The notes under the pieces were generated by a model. It was given only the letters and a program-made list of their open reading frames with translations. It had not been told where the DNA came from and searched no databases. A program made the translations under genes and the position numbers. From contig CAZAKI010000011.1 in assembly GCA_964485855.1 (NCBI GenBank), forward strand, positions 1-56,485: a stretch of DNA of 56,485 nt, in the 5' to 3' direction. Source of the stretch: UBA993 sp964485855. GTDB lineage: Bacteria; Bacillota; Dethiobacteria; DTU022. Below are positions 16,731 through 24,751 of this stretch, piece by piece. Within the stretch, counting starts at the first letter, position 1; each line of letters begins with the position of its first letter.

Positions 16731-17414
16731 GTGACAATGAAAGATATCTGGGTTGTTGACGATGAAAAGAATATCCGGGATCTGATTCGCCGTTATTTGG
16801 AAAAAGAAGAGTACAGGGTGCACACATTTACTTCAGCCGAAGAATTTGAAAGTGCTTTTTTGGCTGAAAATAAACCGGACCTAATCATCCTGGATATAAT
16901 GTTACCCGGAGTAGACGGGTTAGATCTTTGCCGCAGGTTGAGAGCTGATTACGAAATCCCGATCATCTTTGTTTCAGCCCGCGGCGAAGAATTCGACCGC
17001 GTTTTAGGTTTAGAACTCGGGGCAGACGACTACCTGGCTAAACCTTTTAGCCCACGTGAACTTGTCGTCCGGGTGAAAAATATTTTCAAAAGACTTCAGC
17101 CTGCCAATAATGCCGGCAAGGTAATGACATTAAAAAATGTTACGATCATTCCCACCCAGCGTCAGGCTGTAATCAATGGAGAAGAAACTTCTTTTACAGC
17201 CAGGGAGTTTGATTTGTTACAACTGCTTGTCGCTTCGCCAGGAAGATCCTTTAGCCGAACGTTGTTAATCGAAAAGATATGGGGTTATGATTTTGAAGGT
17301 GATGAACGGGCCGTCGATGATACTGTGAAACGAATCAGGAAAAAGTTGCGTGAAAAGGGAGCCCAACCGGAATTGGTCACCGTCTGGGGCTACGGGTACA
17401 AACTTGATGTTTAA
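16731..17414 (+). CDS. OmpR/PhoB family response regulator
   Basis: This 227-residue protein has a receiver domain (about 3-118) with the acidic pair in WVVDDEKN, the phospho-acceptor Asp in LIILDIMLPGVDG, Thr/Ser in FVSARG and the Lys in LAKPF. A C-terminal winged helix (about 130-227) carries FTAREFDLLQLL, GRSFSRTLLIEKIWG and VDDTVKRIRKKL. It controls transcription after phosphorylation by the kinase encoded directly downstream. The start is either this GTG or the ATG two codons later; AAGG lies upstream. It overlaps the kinase start by 8 nt. Confidence 0.93.
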   Translation: MTMKDIWVVDDEKNIRDLIRRYLEKEEYRVHTFTSAEEFESAFLAENKPDLIILDIMLPGVDGLDLCRRLRADYEIPIIFVSARGEEFDRVLGLELGADDYLAKPFSPRELVVRVKNIFKRLQPANNAGKVMTLKNVTIIPTQRQAVINGEETSFTAREFDLLQLLVASPGRSFSRTLLIEKIWGYDFEGDERAVDDTVKRIRKKLREKGAQPELVTVWGYGYKLDV

Positions 17415-18774
17415 GAGAATATTCATTGGCTATCTGTTTGTTCTTTTCGCTTCTTTTGCAGTTCTGACCATGGCATTCAGCCTTACAGTCCGTTACTACC
17501 TGATAAATGATACAATCGAAAACCTGAACCGAGTAGCTGAAACCCTGTCTTCTACAGCAACACGCCAGGGCATGCCCGGCAGCGGTCACATGCGCGGAGC
17601 ATATTTTGGCCTGGCCAACCGTATTGCTTATGCCGACTACCTGGTTATTCAACCAGACGGAATGATTATCGACAGCAGTGACAGGGACTTGTATCCACCC
17701 GGAAAATTCATTGAGAATGATTCCTTTCTTAAGTTTGCTTTCTCGACCGAACCGGAAAACAGCCTGGTAGATAATGACATTGTTGCTGTTACTTACCCGG
17801 TCAATATCGGCGAGCAGTCTTCCGCTGCGTCTTTAATTCTTTACTCCAAGTTGGACATACTGAGCCAGTTAAACCGTGCTCTTTTGGGTCTCCTGGGCTT
17901 GTCGCTTCTGGCCGGGATTACCGTATCGCTAATCACCGGAGCCCTGGCAACCAGGGTGGTAGTAGAGCCTCTTCAACAGCTAAAAAAAAGGGCTATCGCT
18001 TTGTCTCGCCGGCAGTTTGAAGGAACCCTATCCATCAGCACCAACGATGAGCTTGAAGAACTGGCTGAAGCTTTTAATTTAATGAGCCGCCGACTGGCCG
18101 AGTATGACTTGTCACAAAAAGACTTTTTCCAAAAAGCCTCACACGAGTTAAAAACCCCCCTGATGTCTATTCAAGGCTATGCCGAAGCCATTAAAGATCG
18201 CATTATCAGCCCCCATGAAACTGATCAGGTCCTGAATATTATCATTAAAGAAAGTAGTCGGATGAAAAATCTGGTTGAACAATTTATCATGCTTTCCCGC
18301 CTGGAAAGTATGCCTGATCATCGCAATTTTAAACCAGTGTGTTTGGATGATGCCGCAAGGGAAGCCATCGATTCTATTCAGAGCCTGGCTTTTGAAAAAA
18401 ATATTGTTACTAAAACAGAGTCTTCCGGAGAAAAAGAACTCTGTATCTGGGCTGACCCGGAAAAAATACATCGCCTTTTTCTCAACATCCTTGGCAATGC
18501 CCTCCGCTATGCTCACGAAACAATCACGATCAACATCAACGGTCCTGAATTAATCATCACAGATGATGGACCGGGTTTTTCGCCAACGGATTTACCGCAA
18601 ATATTTAAACCTTTTTTTCGAGGTCCAGATGGAGGCAGTGGACTTGGATTGGCAATATCCCGGGCCATAATCGAACAGCAGGGAGGATCGATCGATGTTA
18701 CCAACGCCCCCCGAGGTGGCGCGATGATAAAGATTCTTTTTTCAACTGCAAAAAATGAAGGGATTAGCAGATGA
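17407..18774 (+). CDS. HAMP-containing sensor histidine kinase
   Basis: A 455-residue kinase with a transmembrane helix at about 7-28, an extracytoplasmic sensor segment to about 155, a second helix (about 163-185), a HAMP domain, HisKA with HELKTPLMSIQGY, and an HATPase domain with NALRYA (N box), DDGPG (G1), GSGLGLAI (G2). All catalytic motifs are intact. The start at 17407 overlaps the regulator stop and places the first helix at the N-terminus; a longer reading would fall inside the regulator gene. The extracytoplasmic domain is the likely contact for the Spy-like protein, by analogy with Cpx. Confidence 0.92.
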   Translation: MFKRIFIGYLFVLFASFAVLTMAFSLTVRYYLINDTIENLNRVAETLSSTATRQGMPGSGHMRGAYFGLANRIAYADYLVIQPDGMIIDSSDRDLYPPGKFIENDSFLKFAFSTEPENSLVDNDIVAVTYPVNIGEQSSAASLILYSKLDILSQLNRALLGLLGLSLLAGITVSLITGALATRVVVEPLQQLKKRAIALSRRQFEGTLSISTNDELEELAEAFNLMSRRLAEYDLSQKDFFQKASHELKTPLMSIQGYAEAIKDRIISPHETDQVLNIIIKESSRMKNLVEQFIMLSRLESMPDHRNFKPVCLDDAAREAIDSIQSLAFEKNIVTKTESSGEKELCIWADPEKIHRLFLNILGNALRYAHETITININGPELIITDDGPGFSPTDLPQIFKPFFRGPDGGSGLGLAISRAIIEQQGGSIDVTNAPRGGAMIKILFSTAKNEGISR

Positions 18775-18785
18775 GAAAAGAAAAA

Positions 18786-18823
18786 TATAATGTTAACAGT
18801 TTATTTTTAACGATGTTAAACAG
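18786..18823 (+). promoter_or_regulatory. Possible promoter and direct repeat before glnS
   Basis: TATAAT at 18786-18791 could be a -10 without a clear -35. ATGTTAACAG (18790-18799) and ATGTTAAACAG (18813-18823) form an imperfect direct repeat 23 nt apart. The gap is too short for a T-box leader. Weak evidence. Confidence 0.3.
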
Positions 18824-18849
18824 ATATTTGTGAGGAGAGGAAGAAACTG

Positions 18850-20559
18850 GTGACCGATAGAACAAAGTTGGAACAGAAAACAAATTTTATCTATACGCTA
18901 ATCAAGGATGATTTAGAAAATGATAATCTAGGAGGCAAGCCAATCCACACCAGATTTCCTCCTGAGCCCAATGGTTATCTGCATATCGGACACGCTAAAG
19001 CTATTTTACTTAATTACTCTATTGCCAAAGATTTTAATGGGCTCTTTAACTTAAGATTTGACGACACCAATCCGATTAAGGAAGAGCAGGAATTTGTCGA
19101 CTCAATTATTGAAGACATTCGCTGGCTCGGCGCCGATTGGGGAAATAGACTTTTTTTCAGTTCCGATTATTTTGCAGCCAAGTACGAATTTGCCTTGCGC
19201 CTGATTAAGGCCGGATATGCCTATGTATGTGACTTAAGCCCAGATCAGATCCGTGAATACCGCGGTACCCTAACTGAACCGGGCCGGGAAAGCCCCTATC
19301 GCAACAGGAAAGTGGAAGAAAATTTAGTTTTATTTGAACAGATGCGGGATGGGAAATTTCCGAATGGCAGCAGGGTATTAAGGGCAAAAATTGATATGAC
19401 CTCAGGAAACCTGAATATGCGCGATCCGGTTTTATACCGGATATTACATGCACACCACCACCGCACCGGTGACCAATGGTGCATATACCCCATGTATGAT
19501 TTCGATCATCCTTTTTCAGATGCCCTTGAAGGCATTACTCATTCACTCTGTTCAATTGAATACAGTGATCATCGCCCCCTATATGATTGGATCGTTGACC
19601 GAGCGGTTGAACTTGCTCCCGAGATGATCAGGTATCGCTCGCGCCAAACTGAATTTGCCCGCCTGAGTATGAATTATACGGTTATGAGCAAAAGAAAACT
19701 GCGCCGTTTGGTGGAAGAAAATTATGTCAGCGGTTGGGATGATCCTCGCATGCCGACCATAGCAGGTTTACGTAAAAGGGGAGTCACGCCAGAAGCAATC
19801 GCTGATTTTCACAACAGAGTCGGGGTTTCACGAGCCGACAGTACCGCAGATCTGGCTTTGTTTGAACATTGTATCCGTCAGGAGCTGGAAAATAAAGCCC
19901 CCCGGCTGATGGCAGTCCTTAATCCCCTGAAAATAGTAATTACCAACTGGCCGGAAGCAGAAACTGAACTGTTTGAAATGGAAAATATCCCGGGAGATGA
20001 AAAATCCGGCACTCGCCAGGTTCCCTTCAGCAGAATTATTTATATCGAACACGATGATTTCATGGAAGATCCCCCCAAAAAATTCTTCAGACTGGCCCCA
20101 GGCAGGGAGGTTCGCCTCAAAGGCGCATATATTATCAGATGCGATCAGGTAATAAAAGATCCTCAGGGGAAAATAATCGAGCTAAGGTGCAGTTTTGATC
20201 CGCAAACCAAGAGCGGTTCCGATACCAGTGGCAAAAAAGTGAAGGGGGTTATCCACTGGGTCTCGGTTGCTCATGCCGTGATAACAACTGTAAACCTCTT
20301 TGAAAATTTATTTTTAGTGGAAAACCCCGAGGAAGTGGAAGAAGGCGATTTTACCGGCATGATCAATCCCTCTTCGCTGGCTATCTGCAATAATGTGCCG
20401 GTAGAACCGGCCGTTAGAGAAAGCTCTCCCGGCAGCCGTTTTCAATTTCTGCGAAAAGGTTACTTCTACCTTGAACCGGAAAGCTCGGATGATCAGAATC
20501 TTGTTTTTAACCGAATCGTCCCCCTGCGAGACAGCTGGGCAAAAGTAAAACAACAGTAG
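18850..20559 (+). CDS. glnS: Glutaminyl-tRNA synthetase
   Basis: This 569-residue class I synthetase carries the HIGH motif at residues 45-48 (PNGYLHIGHAKA) and the KMSKS-equivalent VMSKRKL near residue 280, followed by GWDDPRMPTIAGLRKRG, which distinguishes GlnRS from GluRS. The C-terminal beta-barrel anticodon-binding domains (about 350-560) are present, including VKGVIHWVS. The enzyme charges tRNA-Gln with glutamine directly. Many Gram-positives instead use GluRS plus GatCAB, so GlnRS here may be of transferred origin; that is inference. GAGGAGAGG lies before the GTG start. Length is normal for bacterial GlnRS. Confidence 0.95.
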   Translation: MTDRTKLEQKTNFIYTLIKDDLENDNLGGKPIHTRFPPEPNGYLHIGHAKAILLNYSIAKDFNGLFNLRFDDTNPIKEEQEFVDSIIEDIRWLGADWGNRLFFSSDYFAAKYEFALRLIKAGYAYVCDLSPDQIREYRGTLTEPGRESPYRNRKVEENLVLFEQMRDGKFPNGSRVLRAKIDMTSGNLNMRDPVLYRILHAHHHRTGDQWCIYPMYDFDHPFSDALEGITHSLCSIEYSDHRPLYDWIVDRAVELAPEMIRYRSRQTEFARLSMNYTVMSKRKLRRLVEENYVSGWDDPRMPTIAGLRKRGVTPEAIADFHNRVGVSRADSTADLALFEHCIRQELENKAPRLMAVLNPLKIVITNWPEAETELFEMENIPGDEKSGTRQVPFSRIIYIEHDDFMEDPPKKFFRLAPGREVRLKGAYIIRCDQVIKDPQGKIIELRCSFDPQTKSGSDTSGKKVKGVIHWVSVAHAVITTVNLFENLFLVENPEEVEEGDFTGMINPSSLAICNNVPVEPAVRESSPGSRFQFLRKGYFYLEPESSDDQNLVFNRIVPLRDSWAKVKQQ

Positions 20560-20568
20560 ACCAGGCTA

Positions 20569-21399
20569 TTATTCTTTTGGCGCCACCGGGTAAACCGGAC
20601 CGGGATTATACTCGACGCTGGGTCGGGCATTTCGAGGCTGGGGAAACATCCTCATCAGTTCATAGATTTCAGGCGGCATATCCGTGTTGACATTGATGCC
20701 AAGCTCGGCGATCTGGTCAACATCAATCGGATAATCATGAGTCCAGGTACCCTGGGTTAATAGTACTGCTGTCTTTTCGGCTTTTTCTTCTGCCATATGC
20801 TTGGCAAGTAAATTCTTCGCAGTAACTTTAACTTGCTTTAAAGCTTTTGTTGCAACATCGGCCAAAATAACTGTCTGGTCATCAATATCCTTAATCGGCT
20901 TGGTTTCAAGCACTTTAACCAATGAAGCCGCAGGATACTGACCAAGCTGGGGATCCAGCGGTCCCAGAACCGCATTTTTATCCATTACCAGTTCATCAGC
21001 AGCCAGGGCAATCATCGTTCCGCCGGACATTGCGTAGTGCGGCACAAAAACCGTAACTTTTCCGGGATGTCGTAGCAATGATTCAGCAATCTGCTCGGAA
21101 GCCAGCACAAGTCCCCCGGGTGTATGCAGCACCAAGTCGATGGGAACATTCTGGTCAGTTAAACGAATGGCCGTCAGAACCTGTTCGGAGTCTTCAATGT
21201 TAATATAGCGGGTCAGGGGAATTCCCAGCAAGCTTAGTGCTTCCTGCCGGTGGATCAGGGTAATCACCCTGCTGCCGCGTTTACGTTCCAGCTCTACCAT
21301 TTTCCTGGTTCGGGTTGAACGGAGCAGCTGTTGCTGCAGGTAAGGGGTTAAAGCTGATATGATAATAAAAATCCAGAATAACTGAGATAAATTTTCCAT
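20569..21399 (-). CDS. SDH-type membrane-bound Clp-fold serine protease
   Basis: This 276-residue protein has one N-terminal membrane helix (about 7-25), then a ClpP/crotonase-like fold. VPIDLVLHTPGG and HYAMSGGTMIALAADELVM contain the oxyanion glycines and the nucleophile Ser in the MSGG context, followed by NAVLGPLDPQLG; these mark the serine dehydrogenase proteinase (SDH_sah) family, related to SppA. The TWTHDYPI segment near residue 215 is also typical. It likely cuts membrane or signal peptides on the cytosolic face. AAGGAGG precedes the ATG. The rhomboid gene lies 27 nt upstream in the same direction, so the two are probably co-expressed. Confidence 0.87.
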   Translation of the reverse strand: MENLSQLFWIFIIISALTPYLQQQLLRSTRTRKMVELERKRGSRVITLIHRQEALSLLGIPLTRYINIEDSEQVLTAIRLTDQNVPIDLVLHTPGGLVLASEQIAESLLRHPGKVTVFVPHYAMSGGTMIALAADELVMDKNAVLGPLDPQLGQYPAASLVKVLETKPIKDIDDQTVILADVATKALKQVKVTAKNLLAKHMAEEKAEKTAVLLTQGTWTHDYPIDVDQIAELGINVNTDMPPEIYELMRMFPQPRNARPSVEYNPGPVYPVAPKE

Positions 21400-21426
21400 C
21401 TCTTTTCCTCCTTAAGGCCATCTTTC

Positions 21427-22104
21427 TTAACAGTAATCGCGCCAGCACTCCCAGAAAGGATCGGCACGGTAATTGCGTTTCGGTCTCATAATTAGAATCA
21501 AAATCAACCCTAAAGCAAAACCACCGATATGAGCCCACCAGGCTATACCGGGCATATCTGAAAAAGCATATATTAATTGGATGACGGCCCAGTAACCTAG
21601 ATAAATTGGAGCTGGCAGCCAAAAAAAGAAAAATATCAGGGGCGGAATAAAAGTCAGCACTCTGGCCCGGGGAAATAAAACCAAGTAGGCCCCCAGGAGC
21701 CCGGATACAGCACCGGAGGCACCAACCATCGGGATGGTGCTATCCGGCATTGAAAATCCCTGCGTCAGGGCAGCTGCTATACCGGTAAGCAAATACAACA
21801 GCATAAAGCGAATAAGTCCGATTCTTCCTTCAACTGCCGGTCCAAAGACCCACAGAAACCAGAGGTTACCGATCAAGTGCATTAATGACCCATGAACAAA
21901 CATGCTGGAAATAATCGTAAAAAATTCAGCCATCGGATTAAGGAAAAATGCTGCCGGGATAAACCCGTAGCGGTAAAAGATCGCCTCAAAAGTTTCTCCT
22001 CCGGATGAAAGCTGTAAAAAGAATGCACTGGCGGTAACAATGATCAACCCAAAAGAGGCGATCTTTGCTCCGTGGTAGGTTATCGAATCGCGCAGAGGAA
22101 ACAT
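21427..22104 (-). CDS. Rhomboid family intramembrane serine protease
   Basis: A 225-residue protein with six to seven membrane helices. The catalytic Ser is in GASGAVSG and the catalytic His in HIGGFALG; the first-loop GNLWFLWVFGPAVEGRIG (the GPxxE-type region) and SMFVHGSLMHLIGN are also present. Rhomboids cleave transmembrane substrates within the bilayer. The N-terminus MFPLRDSI is the usual start for this subfamily, so the ATG at 22104 is chosen over an in-frame TTG at 22119; the ribosome binding site is weak. It is followed by the SDH-type protease. Confidence 0.93.
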   Translation of the reverse strand: MFPLRDSITYHGAKIASFGLIIVTASAFFLQLSSGGETFEAIFYRYGFIPAAFFLNPMAEFFTIISSMFVHGSLMHLIGNLWFLWVFGPAVEGRIGLIRFMLLYLLTGIAAALTQGFSMPDSTIPMVGASGAVSGLLGAYLVLFPRARVLTFIPPLIFFFFWLPAPIYLGYWAVIQLIYAFSDMPGIAWWAHIGGFALGLILILIMRPKRNYRADPFWECWRDYC

Positions 22105-22144
22105 AGGCCGATACCCCAATCCCTGATCTGATTAAAACATTAAA

Positions 22145-22153
22145 ATTATAACA
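22145..22153 (-). promoter_or_regulatory. Extended -10 promoter of the rhomboid-protease operon
   Basis: Reading leftward, TGT is followed by a perfect TATAAT (22145-22150), about 40 nt before the rhomboid start and directly after the formate dehydrogenase terminator. The -35 is weak. Confidence 0.5.
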
Positions 22154-22182
22154 TATTCCTGCTCATTCCGGTTATTAATTAA

Positions 22183-22220
22183 AATTAAGGGCACAGCATT
22201 CAACAGCTGCACCCTTAATT
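22183..22220 (-). terminator. Terminator of the formate dehydrogenase operon
   Basis: AATTAAGGG (22183-22191) pairs with CCCTTAATT (22212-22220); an inner CAGC/GCTG pair extends the stem across a small internal loop. On the minus strand a T-rich tract follows. It lies about 30 nt after the formate dehydrogenase stop. Confidence 0.7.
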
Positions 22221-22252
22221 GAGGTTAAACCAACATTAGCCGGAATCGTGCC

Positions 22253-24751
22253 TTAAACTTTGTCAATCCTGATTGCACAAACCTTGGTTTCCGGGATCTT
22301 GGCTACTGGATCCAGTGCACTGCTGGTTAACAGGTTTGTCGGGCATTCAGCAAAGTGGAAACTCAGCGAAGCTACACCCGGCTGACTGCGTCTTGAAACC
22401 TTAACCCGCACCTGGATTTTACCCCGCCGCGATTTAACCTCCACCAGATCTCCGTCGGACAGTTCCATTTTTTCCGCATCCTGTGGATTGATCAGAATCT
22501 TTTCTTCACCACTTAACTGATCAAGACCTTCGGAATAACGGGTCATCGTACTGTGGAACTGATAAAGACTACGTTCTGTAGTCAGGATCAATGGAAAATC
22601 AAAATCGCAACATTCAGCAGAAGGCCGGTATTCCAGGGGAATCAACTTGCCTTTACCGGTAGGGGTGGCAAATTTTTCAGCATGCAAAAACTTAGTTCCT
22701 GGATGTTCTGCTGTCGGACAAGGCCATTGAATCCCTTCATTTTCAAGACGCTCATAACTGATCCCGGCATAACTGGGAGTTAAGGAAGCTATTTCTTTAA
22801 AGATCTCTTCCGCACTGTGATAGGCAAAACCTTCCACTCCCATTTCGTTTGCGATGGCACTGATGATCCACCAATCAGGTTTGGCTTCACCAACCGGATC
22901 AATTACCCGGCGAACACGCTGAACCCGCCTTTCGGTATTAACAAAAGTACCATTCTTTTCAGCAAATGAAACTGCCGGTAAGACTACATCGGCTTTAGCC
23001 GCAGTTTCNNNNNNNNNNNNNNNNNNNNNNNNNNNNNNNNNNNNNNNNNNNNNNNNNNNNNNNNNNNNNNNNNNNNNNNNNNNNNNNNNNNNNNNNNNNN
23101 NNNNNNNNGCACCCTGAACGTTATTTTGTCCACGCAGGGGGTTAACCCCGCCGGAGAGACGTCCCAGGTTCCCGGTAATCAAAGCCAGGTTGCTGTTCGC
23201 CATTACATTATCCGTTCCATGTGAATGTTGGGTAATCCCCATACAATAGAGGATTGAAGCCGGACTATTTTCGGCGTAGATGCGGGCTGCCTGAACTACA
23301 TCTTCCCAGGGCAGGCCGGTCACATCACTTACAAATTCCGGTGTAAAAGATTCAAGCGAAGCTTTGAATTGATCAAAATTCTCGCAGTGTTCATCGATAT
23401 ATTTCTGATCATGCAGTCCTTCCTCGATGATCACCCTGGCCATCCCCATTAACAAGGCTACATCGCTGCCGGGTTTAAGTGGCAGGTGCAGATCAGCGAA
23501 ATTAATCAGGGCTATCTCCTGCGGGTTAGCAACAATCAGTTTCGCCCCTTTGCGGACTGCTTTCTTAACCTGATAACCGATAATCGGGTGGGCATCGGTG
23601 GTGCTGGTTCCAATGGCAAAGATACATTTGGCATCGCCAATTTCGTCAATTGAATTGGTCATCGCTCCCGAACCAAGGGTTGTGGCCAGACCGGCCACCG
23701 TTGGAGCGTGTCAGAGGCGGGCGCAGTGATCAATATTATTAGTTTGCATCACCGCGCGGGTAAATTTTTGCATTACAAAATTGTCTTCAGTGCTACACTT
23801 GGCGGAAGCTATCAGCGCAAATTGATCGCCTTTGTACTGTCCAAGTTTCTCGGCCACCAGCGAGAGAGCTTCTTCCCACGAAGACTCCACCAACTCTCCA
23901 TTCTTGCGAATTAGCGGCTTGGTCAGTCGGTCAGGATGATTAACAAAATTGAGACCGAATCTTCCCTTTACACAAAGGCTGCCACTACTTGCAGGGTGAT
24001 CGGCAACCGCCCTTGAACTTACAACCTTGTTGCCCCGAGCACCGACAATAATGCCGCAACCACAACCACAGAAGGGGCAGATTGTCTCCACCTCATAAGT
24101 GGGTTCAACTGAATTTCGGGGCACTAAAGCACCAACCGGGCATCGGGAAACACATTCACCACAGGTCACACAAGTTGAATCAATTATCGGCTTGTCACCG
24201 AGCACACTGATCCTGGTTTTAATCCCTCGAAAAGCAAAATCAATACAACCATCGCCCTGAATCTCCTCACAGGTCCGGACACAAATACCACAGAGAACAC
24301 ATTTATTCAGATCGCGCAAATAGTAGGGATTGGAATCATCAAGCGGCATATTAAGCTCAGGCTTGCGCATCGCTTTAAGGCGCTCCTCATCCAAGCCAAT
24401 ATAATGGGTTAGTTTCTGAAGCTGACAATCGCTGTTTTTTGCACAGTTTTGACAGTTGTAATCATGATTTATTACCAGCAGCTCCAGGTTGACCCGGCGA
24501 GTCTGATCAAGCTCGGGGCTTGCAGTAGTTACAATCATCCCTTCTTCTACCGGTGTCATACACGAAACTGTCGGTCGCCGGCCTTCAATTTCAACCAGGC
24601 AGACCCGACAGATTCCCACTGAGGTTAAGTCTGGATGATCGCAAAGGTGAGGTATGTAAATACCGTTAGCCAGGGCGGCCCTCAGTATTGAGGTCCCCGG
24701 TTCAGCTTTTATTTCCACACCATCTATGGTTAGAGTTATCAGCTCTGACAT
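22253..24751 (-). CDS. fdhA: Selenocysteine formate dehydrogenase, catalytic subunit with NuoG-like N-terminus
   Basis: One gene read through an in-frame UGA at 23711-23713, which encodes Sec347 in the context DHCARL-U-HAPTVAG, the formate dehydrogenase active-site motif. A SECIS hairpin follows. The N-terminus holds a [2Fe-2S] domain (C37, C48, C51, C64), a His-Cys [4Fe-4S] site (H96, C100, C103, C109), two [4Fe-4S] sites (C151-C161, C194-C204) and the Mo/W-domain cluster (C225, C228, C232, C260). The C-terminal molybdopterin-binding domain is present. The enzyme oxidises formate to CO2, or the reverse, at a bis-MGD Mo/W centre. Start 24751 is set by GAGGAGGG; it overlaps the NuoF-like gene by 13 nt. 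A 100-N gap interrupts the sequence. Confidence 0.92.
23009..23108. other. Assembly gap of 100 N inside fdhA
   Basis: Exactly 100 N, a default scaffold gap size. The flanking protein runs ...LRGQNNVQG before and ETAAKADVVLPA after, in the same formal frame. Relatives have roughly 90-95 residues between these points, so the true gap is nearer 280 nt than 100 (estimate from memory of the family). Confidence 0.95.
23663..23713 (-). promoter_or_regulatory. Selenocysteine codon and bacterial SECIS element
   Basis: UGA (23711-23713) is followed after 18 nt by the loop GGTCT (23688-23692), held by a perfect 6-bp stem GTGGCC/GGCCAC (23693-23698 with 23682-23687). An outer CGCTCC/GGAGCG pair (23703-23708 with 23663-23668) can also form. 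The spacing and the GGUCU loop match my recollection of the E. coli fdhF SECIS, which is bound by SelB. Confidence 0.9.

Noticed and set aside
23698..23713. Formate dehydrogenase seen as two genes or a pseudogene broken by a stop
   Set aside because: The stop is a TGA in the same frame at the known selenocysteine position and is followed by a SECIS hairpin.
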